Below, in pieces: positions 17,108 to 26,058 of a DNA stretch of 64,000 bases (positions are counted from its first letter, which is position 1; each line of letters starts with the position of its first letter). The notes beneath the pieces are model-generated. The model was not told where the DNA came from. It saw only the letters and a program-made list of their open reading frames with translations, and did no database searches. The stretch covers positions 6,448,001-6,512,000 of the forward strand of contig NZ_CP150233.1 in NCBI RefSeq assembly GCF_037974265.1, read 5' to 3'. A program made the position numbers and the translations under genes. The stretch is from Paenibacillus sp. FSL R5-0623 (GTDB taxonomy: Bacteria > Bacillota > Bacilli > Paenibacillales > Paenibacillaceae).

Positions 17108-18745
17108 TTAAGGCAAAGTAATGCTCAATGCATTCAACAGATCAGCCTGTCTGACTGGCTTCGTCAGGACAGCATCAAAGGCTTCTGCTTCATGCAATTC
17201 AATGTGTATACCATAGGGAACAAGAACAATGACGGGCAGATCCTCCAGTCGCTGTTTCAGTTCTTGTACAAAATCGACCGCGCCGCCTTCCAGTAACCCC
17301 ATATCCACAACGGCTACATCAGGCATGAATCCTTCGTTGATCCAATCATGCGCTAATGTCAGATTCGAGGTCATGTGTACATCCATCTCCCACCTACGCA
17401 TCAGGGAAGAGACGCCTTGCAAAATGTCAGGGTCCTTGGCAAGTAACACCTTTTTCCCCTTTAACCGTTGCTGAACACTTGCGAGTTGAGGTAACTCCCA
17501 GTATCTACGTAACGGAAGGGATATGTTGAATTCTGTCTCATTTTCCTTCACACTGCTCACCTGAATACGGCCATGCATGAGAATGGCAAGATTCTGGCTT
17601 ACAGCCAGACCCAGATTACTTCCAATCAGTTTTTGGATATTCAACTTCTCTTCTTGGCTGTTGAAGGTTTGCATCTTCTTATCCGATAACGTCTGACCTG
17701 TGTAATTCACCTTGAGCAGAAGTGTACCCATCTCTTCGGTGTCTTCTCCGTTCACCACTGCCGTGATCAGGACGGAGCCCTCACGCGTTGAATCGAGAGC
17801 GTATTGAATGACATGTGCAAGCAGCTGTCCGATCTTGATCTCATCACCAACGAATACTTGCGACACATTCAGCTCCAGATTCAATCCCAGCTCAATGTTC
17901 TTGTCAGCCGCAATTCCCGCATAAAGATAGACCGTATTCTCGATTGTACCTACCAGATCGAAAGGATCATCATGTATAACCGTTTTACCTGCCTCATTGA
18001 TGTTGAAATTCATCATATTGTTCAACAAAGTAAGCAGAATATTGCCGCTCGTCTCAATCATATTCACATATTCTGACTGCTCCTCAGGCATATCCGGTGT
18101 ACGTATCAGATCAGTCAGTCCCAGAATGCCGTTCAACGGATTGCGAATCTCATGACTCATCAGCTTGAGCATCTGTGATTTGGTCATGGCCTCCGATTCA
18201 GCTCGTTCTTTCTCTGCCTGGAGCTGCTGTTGCATTTGTTCCGAATCACTCAATTTACGCTCCTGAAGATGCAATGTGCTCTCCAGATCCACAACATAGC
18301 CAAGGAATACGGCCATCGCCTTCAGCGTCTTCATGTCGGTTTCACTGATTACATAATCAGGATTATCCATCAGACAGATGGTCCCGAATGTTTTGCCAGA
18401 TCTTCGCATGATGGGCACGCCCACGAAGAAACGATTGCCGAGCCCACTCGTGACATCCATGAATCTTGTTATCGGATGTTCACATGTATTCTGGATTGTA
18501 AGGTTCTCATGTTTATCTTTTAATACCAAGCTGCAGTAAGAATCTTCAAATGGAAGTTCGCTACCTTTTACAATCAATTCTTCCTTGCGATTGAACGCCT
18601 CCAGAATGACATTCGTCAAACCGTCATTCGTAGCAACAAAGATGGTATTAACCTTCAATATACCACTTAGTACGTCTACAATATGGGCCGCAGCTTCCTT
18701 TATATCTTCATAGAAGCCTCTCGTAATGCCTTCTGCCGTCCCCAT
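17108..18745 (-). CDS. GAF-histidine kinase-receiver hybrid with degenerate ATPase domain
   Basis: 545 residues, soluble. Order: GAF (about 20-160; SYCSLVLKD, RFFVGVPIMRRSGKTFGTICLMD), coiled linker, HisKA with an intact H-box (MSHEIRNPLNGILGL), HATPase-like domain, receiver with phospho-Asp (VAVVDMGLL) and Lys (LTKP). The HATPase looks damaged: the N-box Asn is not evident (LLAHVIQYALDST), the G1 DxGxG is replaced by NYTGQTLSD, and only a weak G2 (GSNLGLAVSQ) remains. It may be a phosphatase, a phosphotransfer scaffold or a pseudokinase. No partner gene is adjacent. Confidence 0.85.
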   Translation of the reverse strand: MGTAEGITRGFYEDIKEAAAHIVDVLSGILKVNTIFVATNDGLTNVILEAFNRKEELIVKGSELPFEDSYCSLVLKDKHENLTIQNTCEHPITRFMDVTSGLGNRFFVGVPIMRRSGKTFGTICLMDNPDYVISETDMKTLKAMAVFLGYVVDLESTLHLQERKLSDSEQMQQQLQAEKERAESEAMTKSQMLKLMSHEIRNPLNGILGLTDLIRTPDMPEEQSEYVNMIETSGNILLTLLNNMMNFNINEAGKTVIHDDPFDLVGTIENTVYLYAGIAADKNIELGLNLELNVSQVFVGDEIKIGQLLAHVIQYALDSTREGSVLITAVVNGEDTEEMGTLLLKVNYTGQTLSDKKMQTFNSQEEKLNIQKLIGSNLGLAVSQNLAILMHGRIQVSSVKENETEFNISLPLRRYWELPQLASVQQRLKGKKVLLAKDPDILQGVSSLMRRWEMDVHMTSNLTLAHDWINEGFMPDVAVVDMGLLEGGAVDFVQELKQRLEDLPVIVLVPYGIHIELHEAEAFDAVLTKPVRQADLLNALSITLP

Positions 18746-19132
18746 GATCCACCCCTTTTATCTTAGCTGCACTATCCAATCTGTAGATCATAATTGTGTA
18801 ATCACGTACAAGGGTTCATCAAAAAATCCGAATAGCTGTCACAATCTATACTTATATGATTAACACCGTAGCTGTATAAGAGAATCATACTTCCTGTTTA
18901 TTGCCTATTTGCGGTCAAAACAGTTCTTAAACGGATGGATTAACAAACGAAAAATTATGGCAAAACGCCTTTTCAGATTGATTAAAGTCCATCTTGTCCA
19001 ACTTCGGATATTATCCTTGCAGGATAACTAGAAATTATACGCTTCTACTCAAACTTTGGGAACCTTTATCCACAGCAATTAAAGGAAAGTCCACTTTGTC
19101 CTGTGAACTATGTGACCATTATCATACCCAAA
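18746..19132. other. AT-rich divergent intergenic region before nrdD
   Basis: No gene is visible between the hybrid kinase start and nrdD. The functional elements are the NrdR box pair and a short palindrome close to nrdD, listed separately. The rest shows no structure I can name. Confidence 0.4.
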
Positions 19133-19180
19133 AAACCACATATAGTTTATAAATGGATAAGACGAATCTACATATAGTGT
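19133..19180 (+). promoter_or_regulatory. Pair of NrdR boxes upstream of nrdDG
   Basis: Two 16-mers, 19133-19148 and 19165-19180, each containing ACATATAGT. They match the NrdR consensus ACACTATATATAGTGT at about 12 and 13 positions. Their start-to-start distance is 32 bp, three helical turns, the hallmark spacing for the ATP/dATP-responsive repressor NrdR. Confidence 0.85.
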
Positions 19181-19190
19181 TATACGGAAA

Positions 19191-19205
19191 TTGAATGATA
19201 TTCAA
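19191..19205 (+). promoter_or_regulatory. Palindrome TTGAAT-N3-ATTCAA just before the nrdD ribosome site
   Basis: Perfect 6-bp arms. It lies 8 nt before AGGAGG, downstream of the NrdR boxes. It could be an operator or a hairpin controlling translation; no regulator is assigned. Confidence 0.4.
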
Positions 19206-19226
19206 TCATTTTAGGAGGAACCTTAC

Positions 19227-21188
19227 ATGAACATGCTTGAGTATGCCACTCCACCGGCATCCGATCTATTATCCGACCTGGGAAGACGAATTATTGGCGC
19301 AGAAGACGCCGATACGCTGAGGGAAAATGCCAATCTGAACGGAGACTCCTTCAGCGGCAAGATGAGCAGGCTCGGTTCGGAGACAGCCAAGTGGCATGCT
19401 CTGCGTCATGTGTTGCCGGAAGAGCTTGCCCAAGCTGTGGAGAATGGGGATCTGTATGTACACGATCTGGACCAGTATGCACTTGGAACGACCAACTGCA
19501 TTTTTATCCCGTTTGACCGTCTTCTTGCTGCGGGTTTCAATACAGGCAACGGATCGGTTCGCACACCTCAGACCATCATGTCTGCCATGGCCTTGGTTGC
19601 GATCATCTTCCAGTCCCAGCAGAACAGTCAATACGGTGGTGTGTCAGCCAATAAAATCGACTGGGATCTGGCTCCCTATGTACAGCGATCGTTCCGCAAA
19701 CATTACCGCAAAGGGCAACGGCTCTTCGGTGAAAATGTCCTGATCGGGGATGAACAGCTTCATCTGGATAGCATCGAAGCGAAGAATCAGTGCCCGCAAG
19801 CGTATGCCTTCGCCTATGAAGAGACTGAACTGGAGACAGGACAAGCTGCTGAATCGCTGATTCATAACCTGAATACGATGAGCAGTCGTGCAGGTGGTCA
19901 GATCCCGTTCACTTCACTGAACTATGGATTATGTACATCAGCGGAAGGTCGGTTGGTATCACGCTCGTTGCTGGAAGCAACGATCCGAGGTCTGGGTAAC
20001 GGGGAGACTCCCGTGTTCCCTCAACATATTTTCCAGTGTAAACAGGGGATCAATCAGGCTGAAGGCGAGCCGAACTATGACTTGTTCCGTCTCGCAGTCA
20101 CCTGTTCATCCCGGCGGATGTATCCCAACTTTGTCAATGTGGATGCCTCCTTCAATCTGCCCTTCTATCATCCGGAAGATCCGGATACGATCATCGCCAC
20201 CATGGGATGCCGTACACGTACACTGGCTGACCGGTTTGGCCGCAATCGTCAGAGTGGCAAGGGTAACCTGTCCTTCAACACCATTAACCTGGTTAAGCTC
20301 GGCATCCGGTTTGGTATCTGCCAAGGCAGCAGAGCCGTTGCCGATCGGGCAGGATTCTACACCGCACTGGAATCCGTGATGCATAATGCTGCTAACGGTC
20401 TGTTACATCGCTACCGAATCCAGACCGCGCAACCTGCCAAGGCATCCGATTTCATGATGCGGGAGGGTGTATGGGAAGGTGGAGAGCAGCTCGCTCCCAA
20501 TGAACCCGTTGCGGATCTGCTGAAACATGGTACGTTATCCCTTGGTTTTATCGGTCTCGCTGAATGTATGACAGCTCTCTATGGGCGTCATCATGGGCAG
20601 GACACTCATGTACATCGTGAAGCACTGAACATTATTCGGACCATGCGAGAATTCTGTGATCGGATGAGCGAGCAGCATAACCTGAACATCACTCTGTTTG
20701 CCACACCTGCTGAAGGGTTGTCTGGCAAATTCACGAAGATCGACAGAGAGCGTTATGGCCTCATTCCTGAAGTTAATGATCGTGAGTATTATACGAACTC
20801 ATTCCATATCCCGGTATACCACACTCTTCCAGCTTATCGGAAGATTGAACTGGAGGCCCCGTTCCATACGTTATGTAACGCGGGTGCAATCTCCTATGTG
20901 GAGCTTGACGGGAACGTTCGGGCCAACACCGCAGCTTTCCTGCGGATCGTGCAATATGCACTGGCACAGGATATCGGATATTTCTCCATTAATCACCCGA
21001 TTGATCGCTGCCCTGCATGTGGTTATGAAGGCGTCATTGGAGATGTATGCCCAAGCTGTGAAGCCCACGAGAACCATGTACACTTCCAGCGTTTACGCCG
21101 CGTAACGGGTTATCTGACTGGAGATTACAAAGTACGCTTCAATGCTGCGAAGCAGGCCGAAGTGCGGGATCGGGTGAAGCACCGGTGA
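19227..21188 (+). CDS. nrdD: Anaerobic (class III) ribonucleoside-triphosphate reductase, no ATP-cone
   Basis: 653 residues. The class III fold is clear: DLYVHDLDQYALGTTNC near the N-terminus, RRMYPNFVNVDASF, SLGFIGLAECMTALYG, a C-terminal zinc site with two Cys pairs (CPACGY, CPSC), and the glycyl-radical segment RRVTGYLTG (Gly628) followed by FNAAKQAEVRDRVKH. It reduces ribonucleotides to deoxyribonucleotides without oxygen. The N-terminus begins directly at the catalytic domain, so the roughly 90-residue ATP-cone of E. coli NrdD is absent. AGGAGG precedes the ATG. It overlaps nrdG by 4 nt and is controlled by NrdR boxes. Confidence 0.95.
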   Translation: MNMLEYATPPASDLLSDLGRRIIGAEDADTLRENANLNGDSFSGKMSRLGSETAKWHALRHVLPEELAQAVENGDLYVHDLDQYALGTTNCIFIPFDRLLAAGFNTGNGSVRTPQTIMSAMALVAIIFQSQQNSQYGGVSANKIDWDLAPYVQRSFRKHYRKGQRLFGENVLIGDEQLHLDSIEAKNQCPQAYAFAYEETELETGQAAESLIHNLNTMSSRAGGQIPFTSLNYGLCTSAEGRLVSRSLLEATIRGLGNGETPVFPQHIFQCKQGINQAEGEPNYDLFRLAVTCSSRRMYPNFVNVDASFNLPFYHPEDPDTIIATMGCRTRTLADRFGRNRQSGKGNLSFNTINLVKLGIRFGICQGSRAVADRAGFYTALESVMHNAANGLLHRYRIQTAQPAKASDFMMREGVWEGGEQLAPNEPVADLLKHGTLSLGFIGLAECMTALYGRHHGQDTHVHREALNIIRTMREFCDRMSEQHNLNITLFATPAEGLSGKFTKIDRERYGLIPEVNDREYYTNSFHIPVYHTLPAYRKIELEAPFHTLCNAGAISYVELDGNVRANTAAFLRIVQYALAQDIGYFSINHPIDRCPACGYEGVIGDVCPSCEAHENHVHFQRLRRVTGYLTGDYKVRFNAAKQAEVRDRVKHR

Positions 21189-21694
21189 ATCTGTATGGTT
21201 ACATCCCGGAATCGGTGAATGAAGGCACAGGCCTGCGCGCCGTGTTATTCATCAGCGGATGCCGTCACGCCTGTCCAGGCTGCTTCAGTCCGGATTCATG
21301 GAGCTTTCGAGCAGGTGAGCCCTTTACAGAGGAGCGGCAGCAGCAGATTCTGCATGAAGTAACGACCCATCCCCTGCTGGATGGCGTTACGTTGTGTGGT
21401 GGTGATCCCTTTTTCTCGGCAGCAGAATGTACGTCCTGGGTTCAGCAGCTTCGCGCTGCACGTCCTGATCTGACGGTGTGGGCTTACACGGGATTCGAAT
21501 ATGAAGAGCTGGTCACCGACCCTGTGAGAGCGGAGCTTGCCCGGTTATGCGACGTGATTATTGACGGTCGATATGTTGAAGCGGAGCGTGATGTCTCCCT
21601 TCCCTTCCGCGGCAGCCGGAATCAGCGTTTGATTGATGTCCGTGCAACACTAGCCAATCGAACCATCGTTACAATGCAGCTCAGTATGCGGTAA
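21185..21694 (+). CDS. nrdG: Anaerobic ribonucleotide reductase activating enzyme (radical SAM)
   Basis: 169 residues with the radical-SAM cluster motif CRHACPGC (CxxxCxxC) and the GGDPF motif of activases. It generates the glycyl radical on NrdD from S-adenosylmethionine. The start is GTG within the nrdD stop (GTGA, 4-nt overlap), so the two are translationally coupled. A strong hairpin follows. Confidence 0.95.
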   Translation: MNLYGYIPESVNEGTGLRAVLFISGCRHACPGCFSPDSWSFRAGEPFTEERQQQILHEVTTHPLLDGVTLCGGDPFFSAAECTSWVQQLRAARPDLTVWAYTGFEYEELVTDPVRAELARLCDVIIDGRYVEAERDVSLPFRGSRNQRLIDVRATLANRTIVTMQLSMR

Positions 21695-21722
21695 ACATTG
21701 GTTTTATTCCCCTCAACAACTA

Positions 21723-21757
21723 ACAAGGCACGGGTCCCCAGGGGACTCGTGTCTTGT
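21723..21757 (+). terminator. Hairpin after nrdG
   Basis: Long stem ACAAGGCACGGGTCCC / GGGACTCGTGTCTTGT (G-T pairs allowed) with a very small loop. The T-tract is poor, so it may terminate weakly or protect the 3' end. Confidence 0.6.
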
Positions 21758-21910
21758 TGGCGTATAACAGTCTGCTTTAAGAAATAGGTATTATCCATTC
21801 TCTCTATTTCCTTCTCTATTGCATGACGATATATTATATAGGTAGTTATTAAGTTAGCATTTAAAATTTAACCGTTTACATAAGGTAACCAGGGAGGAAT
21901 CATCTTTTAT

Positions 21911-22750
21911 ATGGATATTGTTCAAGCATTAATTACATGTATGCCTTTCTTTCGAGATACGATTCGTCAGGATGTAACCCTCTCCGTGATTGATCATGAA
22001 AAATTCCTATATTTCTCAGCAGGGGAATCGTTAAAGCAACTGAATTATCAACCCGGCGACCCTCTATTGGATGGAAATCGAAATTTTGCTGATCTCAACG
22101 GCGGTACAGTCAAACGATTCGATCACTACCCTAAAGATTTGTTCGGTGTTCCTTTTGACGTGGCTTTTATTCCCATTAAAAACGAACAAGGTGAAATCAT
22201 CGCCCTGTTTAATCTGCTCTACAGTATGGATGACCAGGACCAGCTGCAACAACTCATGGATGCTACCGAAAATCTGACCAACCAGTTAATTGACAGTGTT
22301 CAGCATGTAGCTGCACATTCCGAGGAACTCAGTGCCACAACCGAAGAGATCCGGAATAATTCCAAACAAGCCGTACAGAAATCAGGCAATGTCACTCAAG
22401 TCGCCAGCTTCATTCGTGAAATCTCCGAGCAAACCAATCTGCTCGGCTTGAATGCAGCTATTGAAGCTGCTCGTGTAGGTGAAGCAGGTGCAGGTTTTGG
22501 CGTTGTTGCCAAAGAAATTCGCAAACTGTCTGTGGATACCAAAGAAGCGACGGCACGTATTGAAGATTCTCTTCTCTCGGTTCGGCAATCCATTCAAGGC
22601 ATGGAGAATGAACTTGGTGAGATCACGGCGAGCTCCCAGGAGCAGGCTGAACTCGTAAATAATTTTATGAACACAATTGAGCAACTGAATGAAACCAACA
22701 AACAATTGAAGCAATTTGTCCAAAAAATGATTACGTTTGACGGAAAATAA
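21911..22750 (+). CDS. Soluble chemoreceptor-like signalling protein (YfmS-like)
   Basis: 279 residues without membrane segments. The N-terminal ~120 residues form a PAS/GAF-like sensory region. The C-terminal part is a shortened methyl-accepting domain with the conserved hairpin tip EISEQTNLLGLNAAIEAARVGEAGAGFGVVAKEIRKL. Length and order resemble the soluble chemoreceptor YfmS of Bacillus subtilis. It probably reports an intracellular signal to CheA/CheW. The stop codon lies inside the first unit of a 22-bp tandem repeat. Confidence 0.85.
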   Translation: MDIVQALITCMPFFRDTIRQDVTLSVIDHEKFLYFSAGESLKQLNYQPGDPLLDGNRNFADLNGGTVKRFDHYPKDLFGVPFDVAFIPIKNEQGEIIALFNLLYSMDDQDQLQQLMDATENLTNQLIDSVQHVAAHSEELSATTEEIRNNSKQAVQKSGNVTQVASFIREISEQTNLLGLNAAIEAARVGEAGAGFGVVAKEIRKLSVDTKEATARIEDSLLSVRQSIQGMENELGEITASSQEQAELVNNFMNTIEQLNETNKQLKQFVQKMITFDGK

Positions 22751-22818
22751 AAATACGTTTAACAGAAAACAAAAATGCGTTTGATAGCAAATAAAGATAC
22801 GTCTAATAGTAAACAACA
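22731..22818. repeat. Four tandem imperfect 22-bp repeats
   Basis: Units at about 22731-22752, 22753-22774, 22775-22796 and 22797-22818, all variants of ATACGTTTAACAGAAAACAA. The first unit encodes the last residues (ITFDGK) and the stop of the chemoreceptor gene. Copies have drifted by several bases each. Confidence 0.8.
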
Positions 22819-22821
22819 AAC

Positions 22822-22851
22822 AAAAGCCTCCGAATATATTCGGAGGCTTTT
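22822..22851. terminator. Bidirectional terminator between convergent genes
   Basis: Perfect 13-bp stem AAAAGCCTCCGAA/TTCGGAGGCTTTT with a TATA loop, serving the chemoreceptor gene (+) and the GH3 gene (-). Confidence 0.9.
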
Positions 22852-22866
22852 CATGAGCTATTTGAC

Positions 22867-25689
22867 TTAACGAATCTCGAAGTGACTGATGCGTACACCT
22901 GCTGACAGCACAATGTATACATCCTGCGTACCTGCTGCACCTGTGAGTTCCGCCTTCACGGTAGACCACTGTTGGGCTTCGCCCTGTGCCAGTTCCACAC
23001 GTCCTGCGAGCGTACCCTCCGGAGAGCCGAATCGCACTTCCAACACAGCGCCTGCTTGTTCCGCGGATACACGAGCTTCAATTGCTGCTACCCCACTACC
23101 CAGATCGGCATCCTTGAAGGCAATCCATCCCTGCTCTCCAACTACATGGACAGCACTTCCGCCCTCTTTACTCTCATCCAGATCAACACCCAGGTAAGCA
23201 TCATAATTCTCAGCACGAGTAGCCACACCCAGATTACGGGCAGGGATCGTCTCTCCTTCTACCGTCAGGTCTGCAACCAGCTGAACATCAGAGGATGACT
23301 TGGCAACCATAATAGAGTAAGTTCCACTTTCCACGACATACCGATCACGAGTTACATCCCAGATGGCCAGTTCCTGAACAGGCAAGGTGAAGCTGACTTT
23401 TGCTGTAGCTCCCGCTTCGATATGAAGACGACGGAATCCTTTTAACGTTTTGAGTGGACGTTTCACCCGGGATTTGCCTGCACGAACGTACAACTGTACA
23501 ACCTCGTCACTGGCAATTGAACCGGTATTGGTTACATCTACAGTTACCGTAACGCTGCCCTCTGTACCCACTTGAGCTGGGCTAAGTTCCAAATTGCTGT
23601 ATTTAAACGTTGCATACGTCAGACCATGTCCAAACGGATATAATACATTACCTTCAAAATATTGATATGTCCGACCGGATTGAATGATATCGTAATCCTT
23701 GATGTCGGTCAGTTGATCTGCCGATTGTACCCATGTCATATTCAAACGGCCTGCTGGCGCATAGTCGCCATACAATACGTCAGCTACTGCATTACCCAGC
23801 TCCTGTCCTGCGTGTGAAGTGTACAATACTGCCGGGATGTTCTCCTGAACCCAATTCGATGTGAATGGATAACTACCCACGATGACCACAACTGTATTCG
23901 GGTTCGCGGCATAGACCGCCTCAACCAGACGTTGCTGAGATTCGGCCAGATCCAGACTTGGACGATCAATTTCTTCTTTACCATTTACAAGCGGATTATT
24001 ACCAACAAAGACAATTGCCGTTTCCGCAGCCTTGGCAGCTTCTACTGCTTCCTCAAGTCCATTCACAATAATATCCTGCTTGAATGTCTCTGTGGTGCCA
24101 AAGGTTTTCAGGTCTTCGGACACTGCAAATGCATCGTTTCCACCATTAGGTGCAGTCACCGTTTTGCCATTCCAAGTGGTTAGACCTACACTTCCGTCCT
24201 GTTGTGGCAACAGGTGGAATACTTCCTTCACAAACCAGCCGTACACTTCATCAGCGGAAGCCGTTACGGTCTCTTCATCTGTGGTCAGATATTTGCCGTT
24301 GCTTTCCGCCTGCAAGGTATAACTTCCGAAGCCCCAGTCGGACACCATGAACGTTTCCGCTTCTCCCGAAGCAATAACAGGTGATTTTTCACCTTCTGCC
24401 AGTCCAATTTTCTTCCCATTGGCTACGGAAGTTAACGTAATACGATCATTACCATCCTTGAACGCCACTTTGTCGCTGCCTACTTTGCCACGGATCGCCT
24501 CAAGTGGGGATACGTTATACGGCATGGTGCCTGCATACCAGTCACGATAGACGGTTCCGCCCAATTGACCAATCACAGCCACTTTACCAGCTTTTGTTTT
24601 GTCCAGCGGGAGCGTACCTTTGTCGTTTTTGAGCAATACCACTTGTTCTCTTGCGGCTCTGAGCGACAGTTCTTTTGCTTTCTCGGTCATCATGGACTCT
24701 TCACCAATAGCAGCGTACGGGTTGCCTTCTTCCGGATCGAACTCGCCCAGACGGAAACGCACACGGAATGTATTGAACAACGCCTTGTCGATGTCATCCA
24801 TCGTGAGCGTACCTTGTTCCAATCCTTCACGCAGTGCCTGTTTGGACAGCTCAGCATCATCGGTGATGCTATCAATTCCGGCCTTCACAGATTCTACGGT
24901 ACCTGGTGTGTGGGAATCATAGTATTTATGATCATTCATGATGCCCATTACGTCGCCTGCATCACTGACAATGAAACCTTCCATGCCCCATTCGCCTTTG
25001 ACAATCTCGTTCACAAATGGATGCAACAACGCTGGTGTACCATTAATGGAGTTGTACGCCGTCATCATGGACTGTGCGCCGCCTTCCTTAAATGGCTTCT
25101 CAAACGCCTTTAGATAATATTCACGCATGTTACGTGGATCAATGCTGGACGAACCACTTCCGCGATCCACTTCGTTATTATTGGCGAGGAAATGCTTCAA
25201 GGTAGCGACCGCTTTGTAATACTTTGGATGGTCACCCTGAATTCCTTTGACCAATGCTGTTGTCAGCTCGGCTGTCAGTTCCGGGTCTTCACCATACGCC
25301 TCTTCATTCCGTCCCCAGCGCGGGTCACGTTCCATATCCACTGTAGGTGCCCACAGCGTAAGACCGTTCACTGCCGGATTTCGTTTATAAAATACACGTG
25401 CCTCGTCTCCGAGCACGGAACCAATCTCTTTCATCAAATCCGCATCCCATGTGCACGCCAGCCCCACCGGTTGTGGGAAAGATGTTGCTTCTCCAAGCCA
25501 GGCCAAGCCGTGGGCAGCTTCTGTTCCGTGTTTGTATGCAGGTACACCCAAACGGTCTACTGCCGGTTGATATTGCAGCATGGATTCAATTTTTTCATCT
25601 TCCGTCAAGCGGGATACAAGATCCTTCACACGGGTGTCTAACTCTAGTGCTGTATCTTGAAACGGATATTTCGTTTGGTTGGTGGTCAT
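22867..25689 (-). CDS. Glycoside hydrolase family 3 with fibronectin III and CBM6 modules
   Basis: 940 residues. The GH3 barrel carries KHFLANNNE and nucleophile Asp243 in GFIVSDAGD. The second GH3 domain is split by an insert of about 110 residues (about 425-540) with a beta-trefoil/fascin-like look (GSYTLQAESNGKYLTTDEE). A fibronectin-III-like domain (about 700-790) and a C-terminal CBM6-like module (GSGVAAIEARVSAEQAGAVLEVRFG) follow. Activity is probably beta-glucosidase or beta-xylosidase. There is no signal peptide, so a carbohydrate-binding module on an apparently cytoplasmic enzyme is odd. AAAGGAG precedes the ATG at 25689. Confidence 0.92.
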   Translation of the reverse strand: MTTNQTKYPFQDTALELDTRVKDLVSRLTEDEKIESMLQYQPAVDRLGVPAYKHGTEAAHGLAWLGEATSFPQPVGLACTWDADLMKEIGSVLGDEARVFYKRNPAVNGLTLWAPTVDMERDPRWGRNEEAYGEDPELTAELTTALVKGIQGDHPKYYKAVATLKHFLANNNEVDRGSGSSSIDPRNMREYYLKAFEKPFKEGGAQSMMTAYNSINGTPALLHPFVNEIVKGEWGMEGFIVSDAGDVMGIMNDHKYYDSHTPGTVESVKAGIDSITDDAELSKQALREGLEQGTLTMDDIDKALFNTFRVRFRLGEFDPEEGNPYAAIGEESMMTEKAKELSLRAAREQVVLLKNDKGTLPLDKTKAGKVAVIGQLGGTVYRDWYAGTMPYNVSPLEAIRGKVGSDKVAFKDGNDRITLTSVANGKKIGLAEGEKSPVIASGEAETFMVSDWGFGSYTLQAESNGKYLTTDEETVTASADEVYGWFVKEVFHLLPQQDGSVGLTTWNGKTVTAPNGGNDAFAVSEDLKTFGTTETFKQDIIVNGLEEAVEAAKAAETAIVFVGNNPLVNGKEEIDRPSLDLAESQQRLVEAVYAANPNTVVVIVGSYPFTSNWVQENIPAVLYTSHAGQELGNAVADVLYGDYAPAGRLNMTWVQSADQLTDIKDYDIIQSGRTYQYFEGNVLYPFGHGLTYATFKYSNLELSPAQVGTEGSVTVTVDVTNTGSIASDEVVQLYVRAGKSRVKRPLKTLKGFRRLHIEAGATAKVSFTLPVQELAIWDVTRDRYVVESGTYSIMVAKSSSDVQLVADLTVEGETIPARNLGVATRAENYDAYLGVDLDESKEGGSAVHVVGEQGWIAFKDADLGSGVAAIEARVSAEQAGAVLEVRFGSPEGTLAGRVELAQGEAQQWSTVKAELTGAAGTQDVYIVLSAGVRISHFEIR

Positions 25690-26058
25690 ATAGAATCTCC
25701 TTTGGTTATCGGTAGTCAATTAAAATGATAGCGAATACATATATCAAGAAAAAATGGGTGTTAATTCGGATGAAATCTTTCTTCCAATAGATTGATTAAT
25801 CCTTTTACAATCAACGTTTACAGGTGTAAAACCTGATCTCCTTTTCAAAACCTAAAACGATTTCGGTAATTCTATCATATAGCATGTTTAACAAAAAAAA
25901 CAGAGGTTCTGTGCAGGAAATTGTGAACATCCCCTCTGCAAAATCTAAACAACACCGTTTTTTCCTGGCATAGTCTGGCAATCATGAATAAGAGTACAAC
26001 GATGTGCGCTGAACAACATCCCATTCGATAGATTGAAGATAATCAAGGAGGAAAAAAA
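25690..26058. other. Divergent promoter region of the GH3 and Rieske oxidoreductase genes
   Basis: About 370 AT-rich bases without a gene. A cre-like site (25809-25822) is the only recognisable motif. Confidence 0.4.
25809..25822 (-). promoter_or_regulatory. Possible CcpA cre site before the GH3 gene
   Basis: Minus strand TGTAAACGTTGATT matches the cre consensus TGWAANCGNTNWCA at 12 of 14 positions, about 120 bp before the start codon. Catabolite repression of a glycosidase gene would be normal; the site is tentative. Confidence 0.4.

Noticed and set aside
24565..25113. 182-codon plus-strand frame inside the GH3 gene
   Set aside because: Antisense shadow of a conserved enzyme; no independent family or ribosome site.
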